From: Cordilura impudica
Taxonomy: Eukaryota > Arthropoda > Insecta > Diptera > Scathophagidae
Reading direction: 5' to 3'
Assembly: GCA_963682025.1 (NCBI GenBank)
Contig: OY821521.1
Span: 193,087,575-193,151,574, forward strand
Length of the DNA: 64,000 nt
Positions 45,073-56,339 of this stretch are shown piece by piece. The notes under the pieces are model-generated. The model had not been told where the DNA came from and did no database searches. It worked only from the letters and a program-made list of their open reading frames with translations. Made by a program: the position numbers and the translations under genes. Positions within the stretch are counted from its first letter, which is position 1, and each line of letters opens with the position of its first letter.

Positions 45073-46030
45073 TATACTTTTGTATAAGAAAATTTACATT
45101 TTTAGGAGAAGCTTCTTTGGAGAAGCTATTTGTTTAAGAAAAGATACTTTTTTAAGATAAGGTACTTTTTGAAGAAAATGTGATTTAAAAAAATTTTTCT
45201 ATTTTAAGAAAGGGCACTTTTTTAAGAGGAACTTTTGCAAGGAAATATACTTTTTTTAGAAAAGGTATTTTTAAGAAAATATACTTTTTTAAGAAAAGAC
45301 ACTTTTTTAAGAAAAGGCACTTTTTAAGAAAAGGTTCTATTATAAGAAAAGGTACTTTTTAAACAAAATTTACTATTTTAAAAATTATACTTATTTAAGA
45401 AGAGATAATTTTCTAAAAAAGTGCTTTTTTACGAAAATATACTTTTTGTAGAAAAGGTACTTCTTATATATATATATATATAGTCCCGTTGTTCCTTTTA
45501 GGAGCATAGGGCCTCAAAGGTACTTCTTAAAGAAAGATAAATTTGTAAGAACGGCAATTTTTTAAGAAAGATACTTATTTAATAAAAGGTACTATTATAA
45601 GAAAAGGTACTTAAAATAATATTAAAAAAAAATTACTTTGTAAGGGATTGAGCTTTTTTTACAAAAGGTGCTTTTTTATAAGAAAAGTAATTTTTTTTAA
45701 AGAAAAAGTACTTTCATAACAGGTACTTTTATAAGAAAAGGTAGCTTTTAAGATGAGATACCTTTTTAATAAAAGGTATTTTTTTTAGAAGAGGTACTTA
45801 TGTAAGAAAAGTATTTTTTTGAGAAAAGGTAATTTTTTTACAAAGTATACTTACTTGAAAAAGGAGGTTCTTAAAAATAAAGAGTTGTCTTTTAAGAAAA
45901 GGTGCTTTTTGAGAAAAGGCACTTTTTAAGAAAATGTACTTTTCTAAGAAAAGGTACTTTTAAAATAAGGTACTTTTTTTTAAAGAAAATTTACTTTTTT
46001 CGAAGGAGTCATTATTTAAGTAAAGGTAAT
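45073..46030 (+). repeat. 18-bp minisatellite, block 3
   Basis: Units as in blocks 1 and 2. A (TA)n run followed by a foreign 40-bp piece ('gtcccgttgttccttttagg', 'agcatagggcctca') interrupts at 45465-45520. Confidence 0.9.
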
Positions 46031-46793
46031 TTCTTAAAAAGTGGTTCATGTTTTTATATTATGTTCATAATATAAGTATTGTATTTTAAATTACTAGAAC
46101 TAAAGCCGTTCACCCCTGTTCTTGAAACCACTATCACAAAAAAAATGAAAAAATTCTTAAATCTACGAGTTTTTTGCTGTTCTCTAATTTCAATAAGAAT
46201 ATTTTTTCTCGTTTTAATTCACATAGAAAAGGCTTTGTGAAATCAAAACAAATGCCCTTTTTTCTACTGAGCAGGTCTTAAGAGATAAAAAAAAAACTAA
46301 TTGATATTTAAACTCTAACATGTTTTTTATTGAACCTTGTCATTATTTTAAAAAACTAGACATTAATTTTATGAAAAAAAAAAACGATTTTAAAAAACGT
46401 CTACATTTTGCGCTGATTTAAAAAAAAAACTCGTAATCAGTAGTCAATGTTAATAAAACACACTTTTGGAGATGATGTTGTTCTATAACTATAATTAAAA
46501 CTTTTTATTTGCACAACCTATTTTCCTTTATAATTTTTTCAATTATAACATAGATTCTTTATGTACTAATTATTACGAATAAAGGAATTTAAAATAATAT
46601 TTCACTCAAATCACACATTTTTATTTTTTTTTTGCATATGACTGCCACAACTTTGTTTATGTTCGAAACAGTAGTGATGCCAGTCAAATCCAATTTATTT
46701 GAATTTCGAATTTTCTTTGGTGATGCCTAACTTATTTCAAAAAGAGAAGTCATTCTTAATTGAATGAAATTGAAGAATAACAAGTAAGAAAAT
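46031..46793. other. Intergenic DNA, nothing recognised
   Basis: AT-rich with poly-A/T runs; no gene or repeat family recognised. Confidence 0.4.
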
Positions 46794-47563
46794 TATAGTC
46801 GGTCTAGACCGACTATACGATACCCTATACCAGAAACCCTATCTCTTAGGCCCAACTAACTGGATATTGAAAATAAGCAAAAACCAAATTTGAGTGGGAT
46901 TTTTATTTATTTTTTTGGCTGCAGATGTGAAAAAGTTCATATCGGATGCTATATCTATAAAGGGACTAGGTCCAAAAATGGACCGATCCTGATCATGTTT
47001 GGTAAAGTCTCTTGTATTTTGCAAAAATATGTACAAACAAAATTTGAGAAGAATCAGTGCAATATTTTTGTTTTTTAATAGATTTAAGTGAAGATCGGGA
47101 AGCAGCTCTATATGGGGTCAAAGGGATCATTTTTGGACTACTCATTAGTGGATGTAATGAACGCATACAAACCCAATTTGAGTAAGATCTGTATGACAAT
47201 TTGGATCTTATGGCAATTTATGTCGATTTCATATGGGTGATTTGTATGGGGGCTAGGTCTGAACATGGACCGATTCTCACCAATTTCAATAGCGTTCATC
47301 CCATGGCCGATAAAAGCTTATATACCAAATTTCATCAAAATATATTCATATTTGCGACCTGCAGTTTGATTACAAGCTTTACATGGACACACAGACGGAC
47401 GGACGGACGGACGGACGGACGGACATTGTTAAATCAACTCAGAAAGTGATTCTGATTCGATCGGTATAATTAAAGATGGGTCTAGGTCAAATATTTTTGG
47501 TTGTTACAAACAGCAGCACAAAGTCATTATACCCAAACCACATAGTGGTATAGGGTATAAAAA
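46794..47563 (+). mobile_element. R1 repeat, complete copy (reference copy)
   Basis: Begins with a perfect 24-bp palindrome centred on GGTCTAGACC (46794-46817). Near the ends are inverted 13-mers ATACCCTATACCA (46820) and TGGTATAGGGTAT (47546). A GGAC/ACGG tandem run lies at 47394-47423, followed by 'aatcaactcagaaagtgatt'. No significant coding capacity. Non-autonomous DNA-element behaviour is inferred from the inverted ends and copy number (at least nine copies or fragments in this window). Confidence 0.75.
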
Positions 47564-47779
47564 CAATTAAATGAACAAGTAATTTGTTATTTTAAAAGAA
47601 AATATTTTTTTTTTACTTTCTTTATAATCTTAAGGAAAAACATACAAAAATTACTTAAGGTTTTTTTCGAAAAATACTTCGAAAATATAAAATTTGTGTT
47701 TTCAAGAAACCCAAAATTTCAATTTCATGTTATTTCAAATTCATTCTTATTCAAATAACAACGTTTCAAGAACAGGGCT

Positions 47780-48176
47780 GGTTTTCTTTTCTGATAAAAA
47801 ATGTCGCATTTTATTTGCACTTTTTTCAAAAAGTGTATTTTTATATATAGTCTGAATTAAGGGCAACCTTATCTTATACATCAATCAAAAGGTCTTAAAG
47901 TGCAGTGTTCATAAAATGCAAAAAAAATTGATTATCATCCTCCTTGAACTCATGGGTGAAAATATTCAATAAAGGGGAACAATGGGGAAATATTCTCACA
48001 CTATGACCTGAAAAAAGTCAATGGCTACAATTTTTTGTGATTGACAGGGGCTCGACTTTGAAACCTTTCGATTGATGTATAAGATAAGATTGTTCTTGAT
48101 TCAGAATATATAAAAAGATACACTTTTCGAAAAAAGTGTAAATAAAATGCGACATTTTTTGTCAGAAAAGAAAACG
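47780..48176. mobile_element. Foldback element with about 120-bp arms
   Basis: The left arm 47780-47903 and right arm 48055-48176 are near-perfect reverse complements. Shared words: GGTTTTCTTTTCTGA, AAAAAATGTCGCATTTTATT, CTTATCTTATACATCAATC. The spacer is about 150 bp. No coding region. I cannot define a target duplication. Confidence 0.85.
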
Positions 48177-48489
48177 GCACAAGTTAGATATTTCGGACCC
48201 ATTTTAACTTTAAATTTGTCGCCATTTGAGTGATCGTAGCAATTTCCAATGCGTGAATCATTATTGTTTTGTAAGTACATATGAACTTATCGTAGTAAGT
48301 AGCTCTGAACTTATTGTAGAAAGCAGCCCTTTATTCGGGACCGTAATTCATTTAATACCTTTACCTGAAATATGCCTAAAATTTTAAATTTTTATTTTAT
48401 GCAATATACATATTTATGTAGTTTAGTTCTTTACTGAATTTATATCAAATTTTTTATGTAAAAGAAATCTCAGGAATAGAGAATAATAA
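48177..48489. other. Intergenic DNA, nothing recognised
   Basis: No recognised feature. Confidence 0.4.
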
Positions 48490-49340
48490 ATGTATGAATG
48501 CAAAAATGCCCGCACGGGACATATATCAGTTTGTTCATGTGCTCATAAGCAGTCTATTGGTATATGCTTTTTTGTCCAACTCATCGGGAGAACTTGGTAA
48601 TTTTCACTTCAATTAAAAAAAAGAAGCCAATTTTAGTTTTACCAACACCATCCACGGGCCTATTGCAGGAGTTCTGGAAAAATGCCCCGCATAGGATATA
48701 TATCAGTTTGTTCGTGTGCTCATAAGGAGTCTATTGGTATATGGTTTGTTATCCAACTCATCGGGAGAGCTTGGGAATTTTCACTTTAATTAAAAAAGCC
48801 AATTTTAATTTTATGGATATCTTCCAAGGGTAATTGTAGGACTTCTGGAAAAATGCCCCGCATGGGATATATATCAGTTTGTTCGTGTGCTCATAAGGAG
48901 TCTATTGGTCTATGGTTTCTTGTCCAACTCCTCGGACGAGCTTGGGAATTTTCACTTTAATTAAAAAAAAAGCCAACTTTAATTTTATGGACACCATCCA
49001 CGGGCTTATTGCAGGACTTCTGGAAAAATGCCCCGCATGGGACATATATCAGTTTGTTCGTGTGCTCATAAGGAGTCTATTGGTATATAATTCGTTGTCT
49101 AACTCATCGGAGGAGATGCAGAAATTTAATTTAAAGTTGAAAAAATATTAATAAAGTAATTTTATGGTTTGCATTCAAAGCCTTATTGTAAGACTTCTGG
49201 AAAAATGCACCGCATGGGTCATACATCAATATATTCGTGGGCTTATGTGCTGTTATGTATACGTCTCATTTTCCACATCATCGGGAGATCTTAGAAAAAT
49301 AAATTTTAAAAACCCAACTCTATGGTACACTCGCACTTTC
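48490..49340 (+). repeat. Tandem repeat, about 175-bp unit, five units
   Basis: The landmark 'ccccgcatgggatatatatc' or close variants recurs near 48509, 48683, 48854, 49030 and 49207 (spacing 171-177 bp). Each unit also has 'gttcgtgtgctcataaggag', 'ccaactcatcgggag' and 'gcaggacttctggaaaaatg'. One unit reads as an open frame (LLEKCPAWDIYQFVRVLIRS) but the other units are shifted, so coding function is doubtful. Confidence 0.85.
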
Positions 49341-50561
49341 TCAATTTGATGTAAAATTTCTTTATTTTGTTTTTAATTTATGGTAAAACTATTAAAGAAT
49401 CGCTACAGATATTTCTTTTTATCAATTTAATAAAAATATAAAACATATTCCACACGCGTTCAACTTAAAATTCTATGGATAACTTTTTATGTATTTTAAT
49501 AAAAAATTACTGAATTAGTTTTAATGATTTGTACGCAACATTGTTTTTTTATTTTTTTATCCCTTTTCCTAAATTCCCTTTAATGATTCTTCTTAACTTC
49601 AGTTTTATTTTAATATTGATTAGAGTCGGTCGTGTTTCAGCAAGTCGTACGTAAAACCTAGTGAAAGTAAGAGTTAAAAGTCGAAAAAGTGTTTTATTAA
49701 TCATAATATTGATATATTATAATATATTCTAATAAAATAATATCAGCTCTATTTAAAAAAGAAAAAAGTTTAATATTAAAATAAAAAAATTACAAAACAA
49801 GTGTAGAATTTAGCAAATAAATGATGAAGCATTAAAATTGTTGTTGTTGTTTTTAAATGAAGCATTCAAGTTGTTGTTATTATTGTTCTTTTCATAATTT
49901 GCTTTTCGTTTGTTTCATTAATAAATAGCAAAATGTAAGCATGTGAAAAAGAGCAATAGAAATCTCTGTCTCTCTCTCTCTCTTTGTTACACTTTTATCA
50001 AAAGAGTGATAATATTCAGTAAATATCAATGAAAGTAAAAGTGGAGTTATTTTCTCTTTTGTTTTGATAAAAAAAAAAAAAAATAACAACAACAACGAGT
50101 TGTAGTAAAAAGTGCGAATGGAAAAAAATTTCGAGGTTGCAAATGTGTGTTGTAATTGTTTAGAATCTAAAGTTTAGATTCAAGCAATAAAAAAAAAAAA
50201 AAATAAGCTAAAAAAGTGAGAAGTTTTAACCTATTTTTGTAAATTCAGGTATTCAGAGCAATTGTTATAACTAGTTGCAAAAAAGTGTTTTTTAAATATA
50301 TAATTTATAATCGGTTCGTGCGTTAAATATAATAAAATTTTAAAGACAATTGTTATATTGAAATGTTATTATGCCGTATATCCGATTGTTGAAAAGGTGA
50401 GTTTTTTTTCCTTTTATATTGATTGAAATATATTGAATCTGAAACATCATTTATTTTACGTGAAAGTCGTTGCATTTGCTATCGATTTTTTTAATTTATT
50501 GAAATAAATTATAAAGATATACCGTGAGTATTAATACAATGGAAACTTTAAACAAAATATA
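49341..50561. other. Non-coding region, possible 5' end of a gene not resolved
   Basis: Contains a (TC)n run at 49968-49983 and poly-A stretches. 'gtcggtcgtgtttcagcaag' near 49626 resembles a fly initiator context, but no downstream coding exon was found. No other feature. Confidence 0.3.
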
Positions 50562-50952
50562 GGTGCCTATTATAGGCAACTTTCGATTTTCGATTGTGGT
50601 CGAATTAACTGATCGAACGAATTTTCATTTGCTATTATGGAGCACATTCGATAAAATAGCGCTATTGTGAATTTCAATCAATTGGATTTTTCACAATAGT
50701 ACAATTTTATCAGCTGGCACTGTAAATAAATGTTGTTTATTTAGAAATTTATAAAAGAAAAAATAATTGATTATTTATTAACATGGAATTATGATTCTAT
50801 GATGCGTCTGATGAAGATGAATGCTTCACCATCAGAGACGCTTCCAACATTTTGGAAATGGATTCCTCTACGTATGTAAGTATACGAGGTTTAAACTAGG
50901 GTACCATTTGCCAGCGAAGATCGATGATCGAATGCAACTCATAATAAGGGCC
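50562..50952. mobile_element. Probable MITE with inverted ends
   Basis: The left end GGTGCCTATTATAGGCAACT...CGATTTTCGAT is matched imperfectly by the right end read inward (GGCCCTTATTATGAGTTGC...CGATCATCGAT). ATA on both sides (50559-50561, 50953-50955) may be a 3-bp duplication. 391 bp, non-coding. Confidence 0.5.
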
Positions 50953-51104
50953 ATATTTTTGACGACATGAACGGTTAATACCAAAAAATTGGATCATAAA
51001 ATTAAGAACTCTTATTATTTTAAAAATTTGTATGTTTTATTTATTAAAAAACTAACCCATAAAAACTAGGTTTGTATTATACTTCATTTCTTTTGTTACG
51101 ACTA

Positions 51105-51225
51105 TTCACATTAACATTAGACGCCCTCATACCGATTTTCAAAGCTTTCCCTGTTATACAACTCGAGATATTTGATGTCAAATAATTATTTTGTATGGGG
51201 ATTGGATCATGAGAAAAGGGTTAAA
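51105..51225 (+). repeat. Single monomer of the 141-bp repeat
   Basis: 'cacattaacattagacgcc', 'caaagctttccctgttata' and 'ttgtatggggattgg' correspond to a unit of the tandem array at 56340-56960. Confidence 0.6.
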
Positions 51226-51350
51226 AATCGATCCAACGTTTTGTCAACAGACAAGCAGACACTACGAGTTAAAATAAAGGGAGTAAATAAAAGTAGTAAA
51301 AGGAAAATATATTAATACAAAATAACAAAACTTAAAAGTAATAATATATA

Positions 51351-51716
51351 CTAGCAGATTCCAGGGCTCGAAATTCGAGTGCAATTTATAGGCAGCTTTA
51401 TTTTTCAATTTAGCCAATTCACAAACCAACACTTTTATGGTTCATTATTATTGTGAATGAAGATAAGAATCTCATAACAAACACATTAACAAATTTAATA
51501 AAACACACGTAGCATATGTATAATTTTATGTATATGTTAGTAGCAATTTTAAATGCAATTTACTCAAAATAAAGGAACAAATTTAAAAATCTGTAAATCT
51601 GCAAAACGGCTAAAAAGAAATACCTTTCAAATAATATACGTTTGGTCAAAATCGGGATAAAACGGTAGAACAGAACATCGGTCACAAGAAATCGCCTAGC
51701 CTATTAATATTATAGA
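51351..51716 (-). mobile_element. Helitron-like non-autonomous element
   Basis: Plus-strand reading CTAGCAGATTCCAGGGCTCG...TATTATAGA between A and T. The hairpin CTCGAAATTCGAG is present. 366 bp. Confidence 0.85.
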
Positions 51717-52795
51717 TGCTGTTGACATAACAATGGAAACCTTTGCTATACAATAAAAATTTTCCTCTATTCTTGATTACAATATTTTGTTGGGTATCCA
51801 TTATTTGTTAGTACTGCTACATAACGCCGAGGCATGGAGTCAATTAAACAATTAAATTGTTGATGGTATCCATTGAAGTTTTTTGCCACTCTGAATTACT
51901 TGCCTCTATCAGATCTGTCTTGTTTGTGCAATTTTGTGTCCATAGATAGTATCCATTCAGTTAAAACTTTGGAGGTGTGTTTTGGGTCATTGTCATATTG
52001 GAACTTCCAGACACTGGGTAACAAACTCCAGTTAGAGTATTTTTTACTACATGAATTGGATCCATTCCTTGGCCCAAAAAGCAACCCCATACCATAATGT
52101 CCCTTTGGTCGTCGTACAAACATTCTTCCATTATGAATAATGATGGACTCATCTGAAAAGAGAACAGTACTCCAATTCCGACTTGACCAGTTGTCTAGCA
52201 AAATTTATGCCAGCCAGACGATTTTTCTCTGATACCAGTAGTTTCTTCACAGGACGATAACAACCAAGCTCAGCCTCAATTGCTTGTCCGGATACAGTTC
52301 GAGCACATACATATACTTAGTTTCAGATTTTAGATTTTGGTAGCATTTCTGAACATTTTTAAAACTCTTGCTATTAAACTATCCTGTCTCTGCCTCGTTT
52401 TATGGGGCCTGCCGCCTAAATGTTAAGTCTCACCGTACCTCTTCCATGATATTTCTTGATAAGTTTTAAAATTATGGATTTATTCATAGAATTTTTCTCA
52501 TAAATTTTCTTTTGCTTAAGACCAGTAGTAATATTATCTATTATTCTCGTTTTTTACGCTTCACAAAACCTCATTTGTGCCATTATTTTATAATAATCTA
52601 TATATTAATACGTGAAGGTACATTTTTAATTCCCTTTTTAAGTAATATGCGGGCACGGAGGAGTGTGAAAATTGGCATAGTTATAGTTCATATGAAGGAG
52701 AAGCTGAGAATGATAAAATTTATGTTTAATCTGTCTTAAAAATATATTAAATTAATTAAAATAAAATATAATAGTTTCGTTACACCCTGTTAATG
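51717..52795 (-). pseudogene. Tc1-like transposon relic
   Basis: The minus strand at 52201-51896 reads WSTVLFSDESIIIHNG (first catalytic Asp), KGHYGMGLLFGPRNG and NDPKHTSKVLTEWILS (second catalytic Asp), then SEWQKTSMDT and the tail DSMPRRYVAVL near 51845. The stretch between the second Asp and the tail, with the third catalytic residue, is shortened or missing, and frames shift. Terminal repeats were not identified with confidence. Confidence 0.75.
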
Positions 52796-52829
52796 CTAAT
52801 GATTTAAATTGTGTATCAACACCTTGTGC

Positions 52830-52997
52830 TGAATTGTGAATTACCAAAATTGATTAGCATACCTTTAGGCTCATTTAAATATTCATAAATTTTATATATA
52901 TACATATATAGCTTAAAGAAATGTTGAAAGAAAAAAATTGAATGAAAAAATATTTCCTAGAATTTGCAGTCGAATTTCGAGTGCTGGGCTACGCTAG
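52830..52997 (+). mobile_element. Helitron-like element, 3' fragment
   Basis: Plus orientation. 'attagcatacctttaggctc' and 'tcctagaatttgcagtcg' match the 3' half of the copy at 3419-3722. It ends with the hairpin CGAATTTCGAG and CTAG (52994-52997), then T. The 5' half is absent. Confidence 0.7.
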
Positions 52998-54079
52998 TTA
53001 ATTATAAACAGTTGAAAGACAACGGTAAAACTATAAATATTTAAATAACGGTTAAGATTTTATACATTATATTTCACACCATCTTCTATTTATATTGTTT
53101 TAATCTGCTCTGATACAGAAGTTTGTTTGTTTCGGCATCACCTAAAAAATATATATTTTTTTCATTTATTGTTAAAAAAAATTTTTTTTTTAATAAATTT
53201 ATCTTTCGATAGAGAACATACCACACAGTGATTTCGCCAAAAAAAAAAACAACACGAAATTATTAAAAAACAAAACTGCAAATTTAGAATATTGTAAAAA
53301 TTTCCAAAATATTGTCACCCACTGTATGTATCAGCGATGATTGCGTTGTTTTTTTTTTTTGTATATTCGAACGAACGGTTTATCGATGAGAGCAAGAGAA
53401 TAACCAAAATGGTTATAGCATTACTCTCTTTAAAAAATTTCAATTGTATGTATTGCAGTGTTGCCAATTTTCAACAAAACAATCCTTAAAATTCAGTAAT
53501 TGAAATAATTTTAATACCTTTTTTTAGTCGCAATAAAATTTTAAGAAGCCCTCGATTATTGCGAGTTTGAAAATAAAATTATTAAAATTATTAAGTTCGT
53601 ATTATAATTTTTTGACATATTCACACACACAACTTTCAGAATATTGACAAATTCAAATGTTCTTGTTTTAAAAAAGGTTTTTTTAAAAGGACTTAAAAAT
53701 GTCTAGTTATTCAGTGAGTGATCGTGATTTCCACCGACAGACGGACAGACGGTCATCGCCAAATCAACTTCTCTTGTTATAAGGATCAAGAAAATATATG
53801 GTTTATGAGCTCTCCAGAATTTATTTCGATACGTTAAAAACTTAATGACAAACTGATGTACATATACCATCTGTACTGTGGTTGGAGGGTATAAAAACGA
53901 CTTCTTGGTGAAGTGTATTTGTGGTATTAAGAATATATCAATATTGCTTGTCAATTGAAAAAATTTTTAGATGGTGGTTTGAGAGGCTGTTGGTATTTCA
54001 TGTTTCTATTGGCATATTTTTTCACACAAAACTGACATCACATTCAACAAGGTGTTTGTCAGTTCCATTTGTTTGGTTA
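52998..54079. other. Intergenic DNA with a second-type ACGGAC repeat
   Basis: Bases about 53735-53900 match the repeat at 355-490 ('gacagacggacagacggtca', 'ttataaggatcaagaa', 'tggttggagggtataaaa'). The rest is AT-rich with no recognised gene. Confidence 0.5.
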
Positions 54080-54551
54080 GTCGCAGTTCACACACGACGA
54101 TTTTAGTTGCGCAATTCTTGAGTTTATAGATGTTTGCGGTGAGGGGAATAAAAAGGGAAAAATAATTGCTGGTTCTCGGCTATTTCAAGCAATTCTCTCA
54201 TTCGCTTTTTTTTTGGTTGAATATTTGACATTTCTTTTCATTCGGTGTTTCGCTTCTTGGTGTGAATAATACGTAATTATTGTTTACTTTATTAAAACTG
54301 CGTTTAAATGGAATCGGGACTTAATTGAAAAATTAATAACTTTGGTTGAGGAAAACCATTGCATTTATTATGTTAAATGCAAAGAATATTTGGATCGGGA
54401 CTAGAGCACAAATGTCAAATTATAAGAAAATAAAAGCAAAACAAAACAGTAAAATTGCCGAAGAAATTGTCGTGTGTGTACATAAAAGCAAGTTCAAAAG
54501 AGAATTGCCAAAAAGTTGCGCAATAAAAATTGCCTTGTGTGACCCCCCGAC
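54080..54551 (+). mobile_element. PIF/Harbinger-type deletion derivative with MADF remnant
   Basis: The left end GTCGCAGTTCACACACGACG... and the right end read inward GTCGGGGGGTCACACAAGGC... are inverted over about 36 bp, both reaching TTGCGCAA. TTA flanks both sides (54077-54079, 54552-54554). Inside, plus-strand 54307-54420 reads WNRDLIEKLITLVEENHCIY, YVKCKEYLDRD and then a TAG, which matches the start of a MADF domain (DNA-binding, Myb-like; MADF/Myb proteins are common partners of Harbinger transposases). No transposase remains. Confidence 0.75.
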
Positions 54552-54861
54552 TTAGTAGAGTTTAATTTTTTTTTGTTGCAAAATAGACTTTTCATTGCTA
54601 GAGTTTGTATTGCCTTTGAGAGGCCCTAAATATGTTAAATTTGGCGTGTGTTGTGGATTAATATTATTCACCACATGGGAAAATTCTCTTTTTTATGATT
54701 CTCATTAAGTTTATATGTTTATTTATTAAATAGAAAAAGTGTGTACACAGAAGTTATACGGAATTAAATATAAGTAATATAAATAAATATGACACCAATG
54801 TGAAATAGTGGCACTAAAAAATTTAAGAGAAAAACCCTAAATTTTTTTATTATTATTAGTA

Positions 54862-55247
54862 CAAGCAGATTCCAGCCCTCGAAATTCGAGCGCAAATTCT
54901 AGGAAATTTTATTTTTTCATTAAATAAAGACCCTCAAAGTATGCTAATCAATTATAGCCAATTAACAAATCAACACAAAAAACAAACTCATTTTTATTAC
55001 AAACACATTAACAAATTTAATAAACACACACATAGCATTGTATAATTTTATGTATGTGTTAGTAGCAACTTTAAATGCAATTTACTCAAAATAAAGGAAA
55101 ACAATTTAAAAATCTGTAAATCTGGAAAACTGCAAAACGGCTAAAAAGAAATACCTTCCAAATAATATACGTTTCGTCAAAATGGGGATAAAACGGTAGA
55201 ACAAAACATCAGTCACAAGAAATCGCCTAGCCTATTAATATTATAGA
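54862..55247 (-). mobile_element. Helitron-like non-autonomous element
   Basis: Plus-strand reading CAAGCAGATTCCAGCCCTCG (terminal CTAG mutated to CAAG) to TATTATAGA at 55247, followed by T. The hairpin CTCGAAATTCGAG is present. Very similar to 32847-33226. Confidence 0.82.
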
Positions 55248-55344
55248 TTAGTCTTACCGAGACTTATTGCAATATTTCATAATCTATTTTTTTTTACGAA
55301 GTTTGTATTGTACAATTAAAACATTTTATTTTATTTTATTTTTT

Positions 55345-55885
55345 TGATACATAAGCTTCTACCGGCCATAAGACAAATCTTATTAATATTGGTGACAATC
55401 GGTACATATTCAGAAAGAGTCTCCATATAAATGAGATTTGAAATCGACTTAATTGCCAGAAGATCCAAATTATCATATAGATCTCGGTCAAATTGAGTTT
55501 ATGTGTGTTTATTACACCCATTCGTCAGTAGTACAAAAGTAAACCCCATGGAACAATTCTTAGTCATAGCCCCCATATAAAGTTGCTTCCCGATCTTCAC
55601 TTAAATCAATAAAAAAACAAAAATATTGCACAGATTTTTCTCAAATTTGGTTTGTATATGTTTTGCAAAAAATAAGTGACCATCAAATATCGTCAGGACC
55701 GGTCCATTTTTTAACCTCGTCCCCATCCATATAAATAAATCATCCGATATGAACTATTTCAGAACTGCAGGCAAAGAAAATAATAAAAGTTCCACTCGGA
55801 TTGGTCTATTCTATTTTTATGTACCCAATTTGTTGGACGTAAGACCAATTCTCTAATCGCATGAGTCAGTCTAGACCGACTATAA
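55345..55885 (-). repeat. R1 repeat copy
   Basis: Reverse orientation: 'acataagcttctaccggcca', 'gacaatcggtacatattcag', 'gatctcggtcaaattgag', 'tagcccccatataaag', ending 'gtcagtctagaccgactata' at 55861-55881. Confidence 0.8.
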
Positions 55886-55979
55886 ATTTCTGACTTTTTT
55901 TTTACTTCAATGCTTTCTGATGTACAATATTTTTTGTTTTTTCATTCAGTGCAAATTTTTCGGTATTCCTATTTTGGAG

Positions 55980-56242
55980 CAAGCTACGTATGTATAGCTA
56001 GCTGCCCATGAGAAAAACTTGGATTTTCCAAATTAAATCAGGCAACTTTTACAATATCATTTGTCAATTTTTCATTTTAGCGATTTTTCATTTTAGCGAT
56101 TTTTGATTTTGGCGATTCCGCCCATATTTTCCACGTCTACTTACATTGGTAATTAATGTTGTATATACTTGTCAAAAGTTTTGATTTTGCCGATTTCTGA
56201 TTTTTAAGATTTTTGTTTTTGCCGATTTTTGGTTTTTGAAGA

Positions 56243-56273
<31 letters not shown>

Positions 56274-56295
56274 GGCGATTTTTGATTTTGGAATT
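55980..56295 (+). repeat. Short-period repeat of 'gatttttgattttggc' type
   Basis: Repeated words 'gcgatttttcattttag', 'gatttttgattttggcgatt' and 'gattttgccgatttctgatt', plus a T run of about 24 at 56247. Confidence 0.7.
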
Positions 56296-56339
56296 GATAA
56301 TTAATGTTGTACGCACTTGTCAAAAGGTTTAAGACTGTC

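Noticed and set aside
45465..45520. 'gtcccgttgttccttttagg' followed by 'agcatagggcctca', considered as an rDNA or tRNA fragment
   Set aside because: No folded RNA structure and no further similarity; left as an unidentified insert.
40591..46030. Considered as a CRISPR-like or coding repeat array
   Set aside because: Units are contiguous without spacers, vary in length and are near-palindromic; this is a minisatellite in a fly genome.
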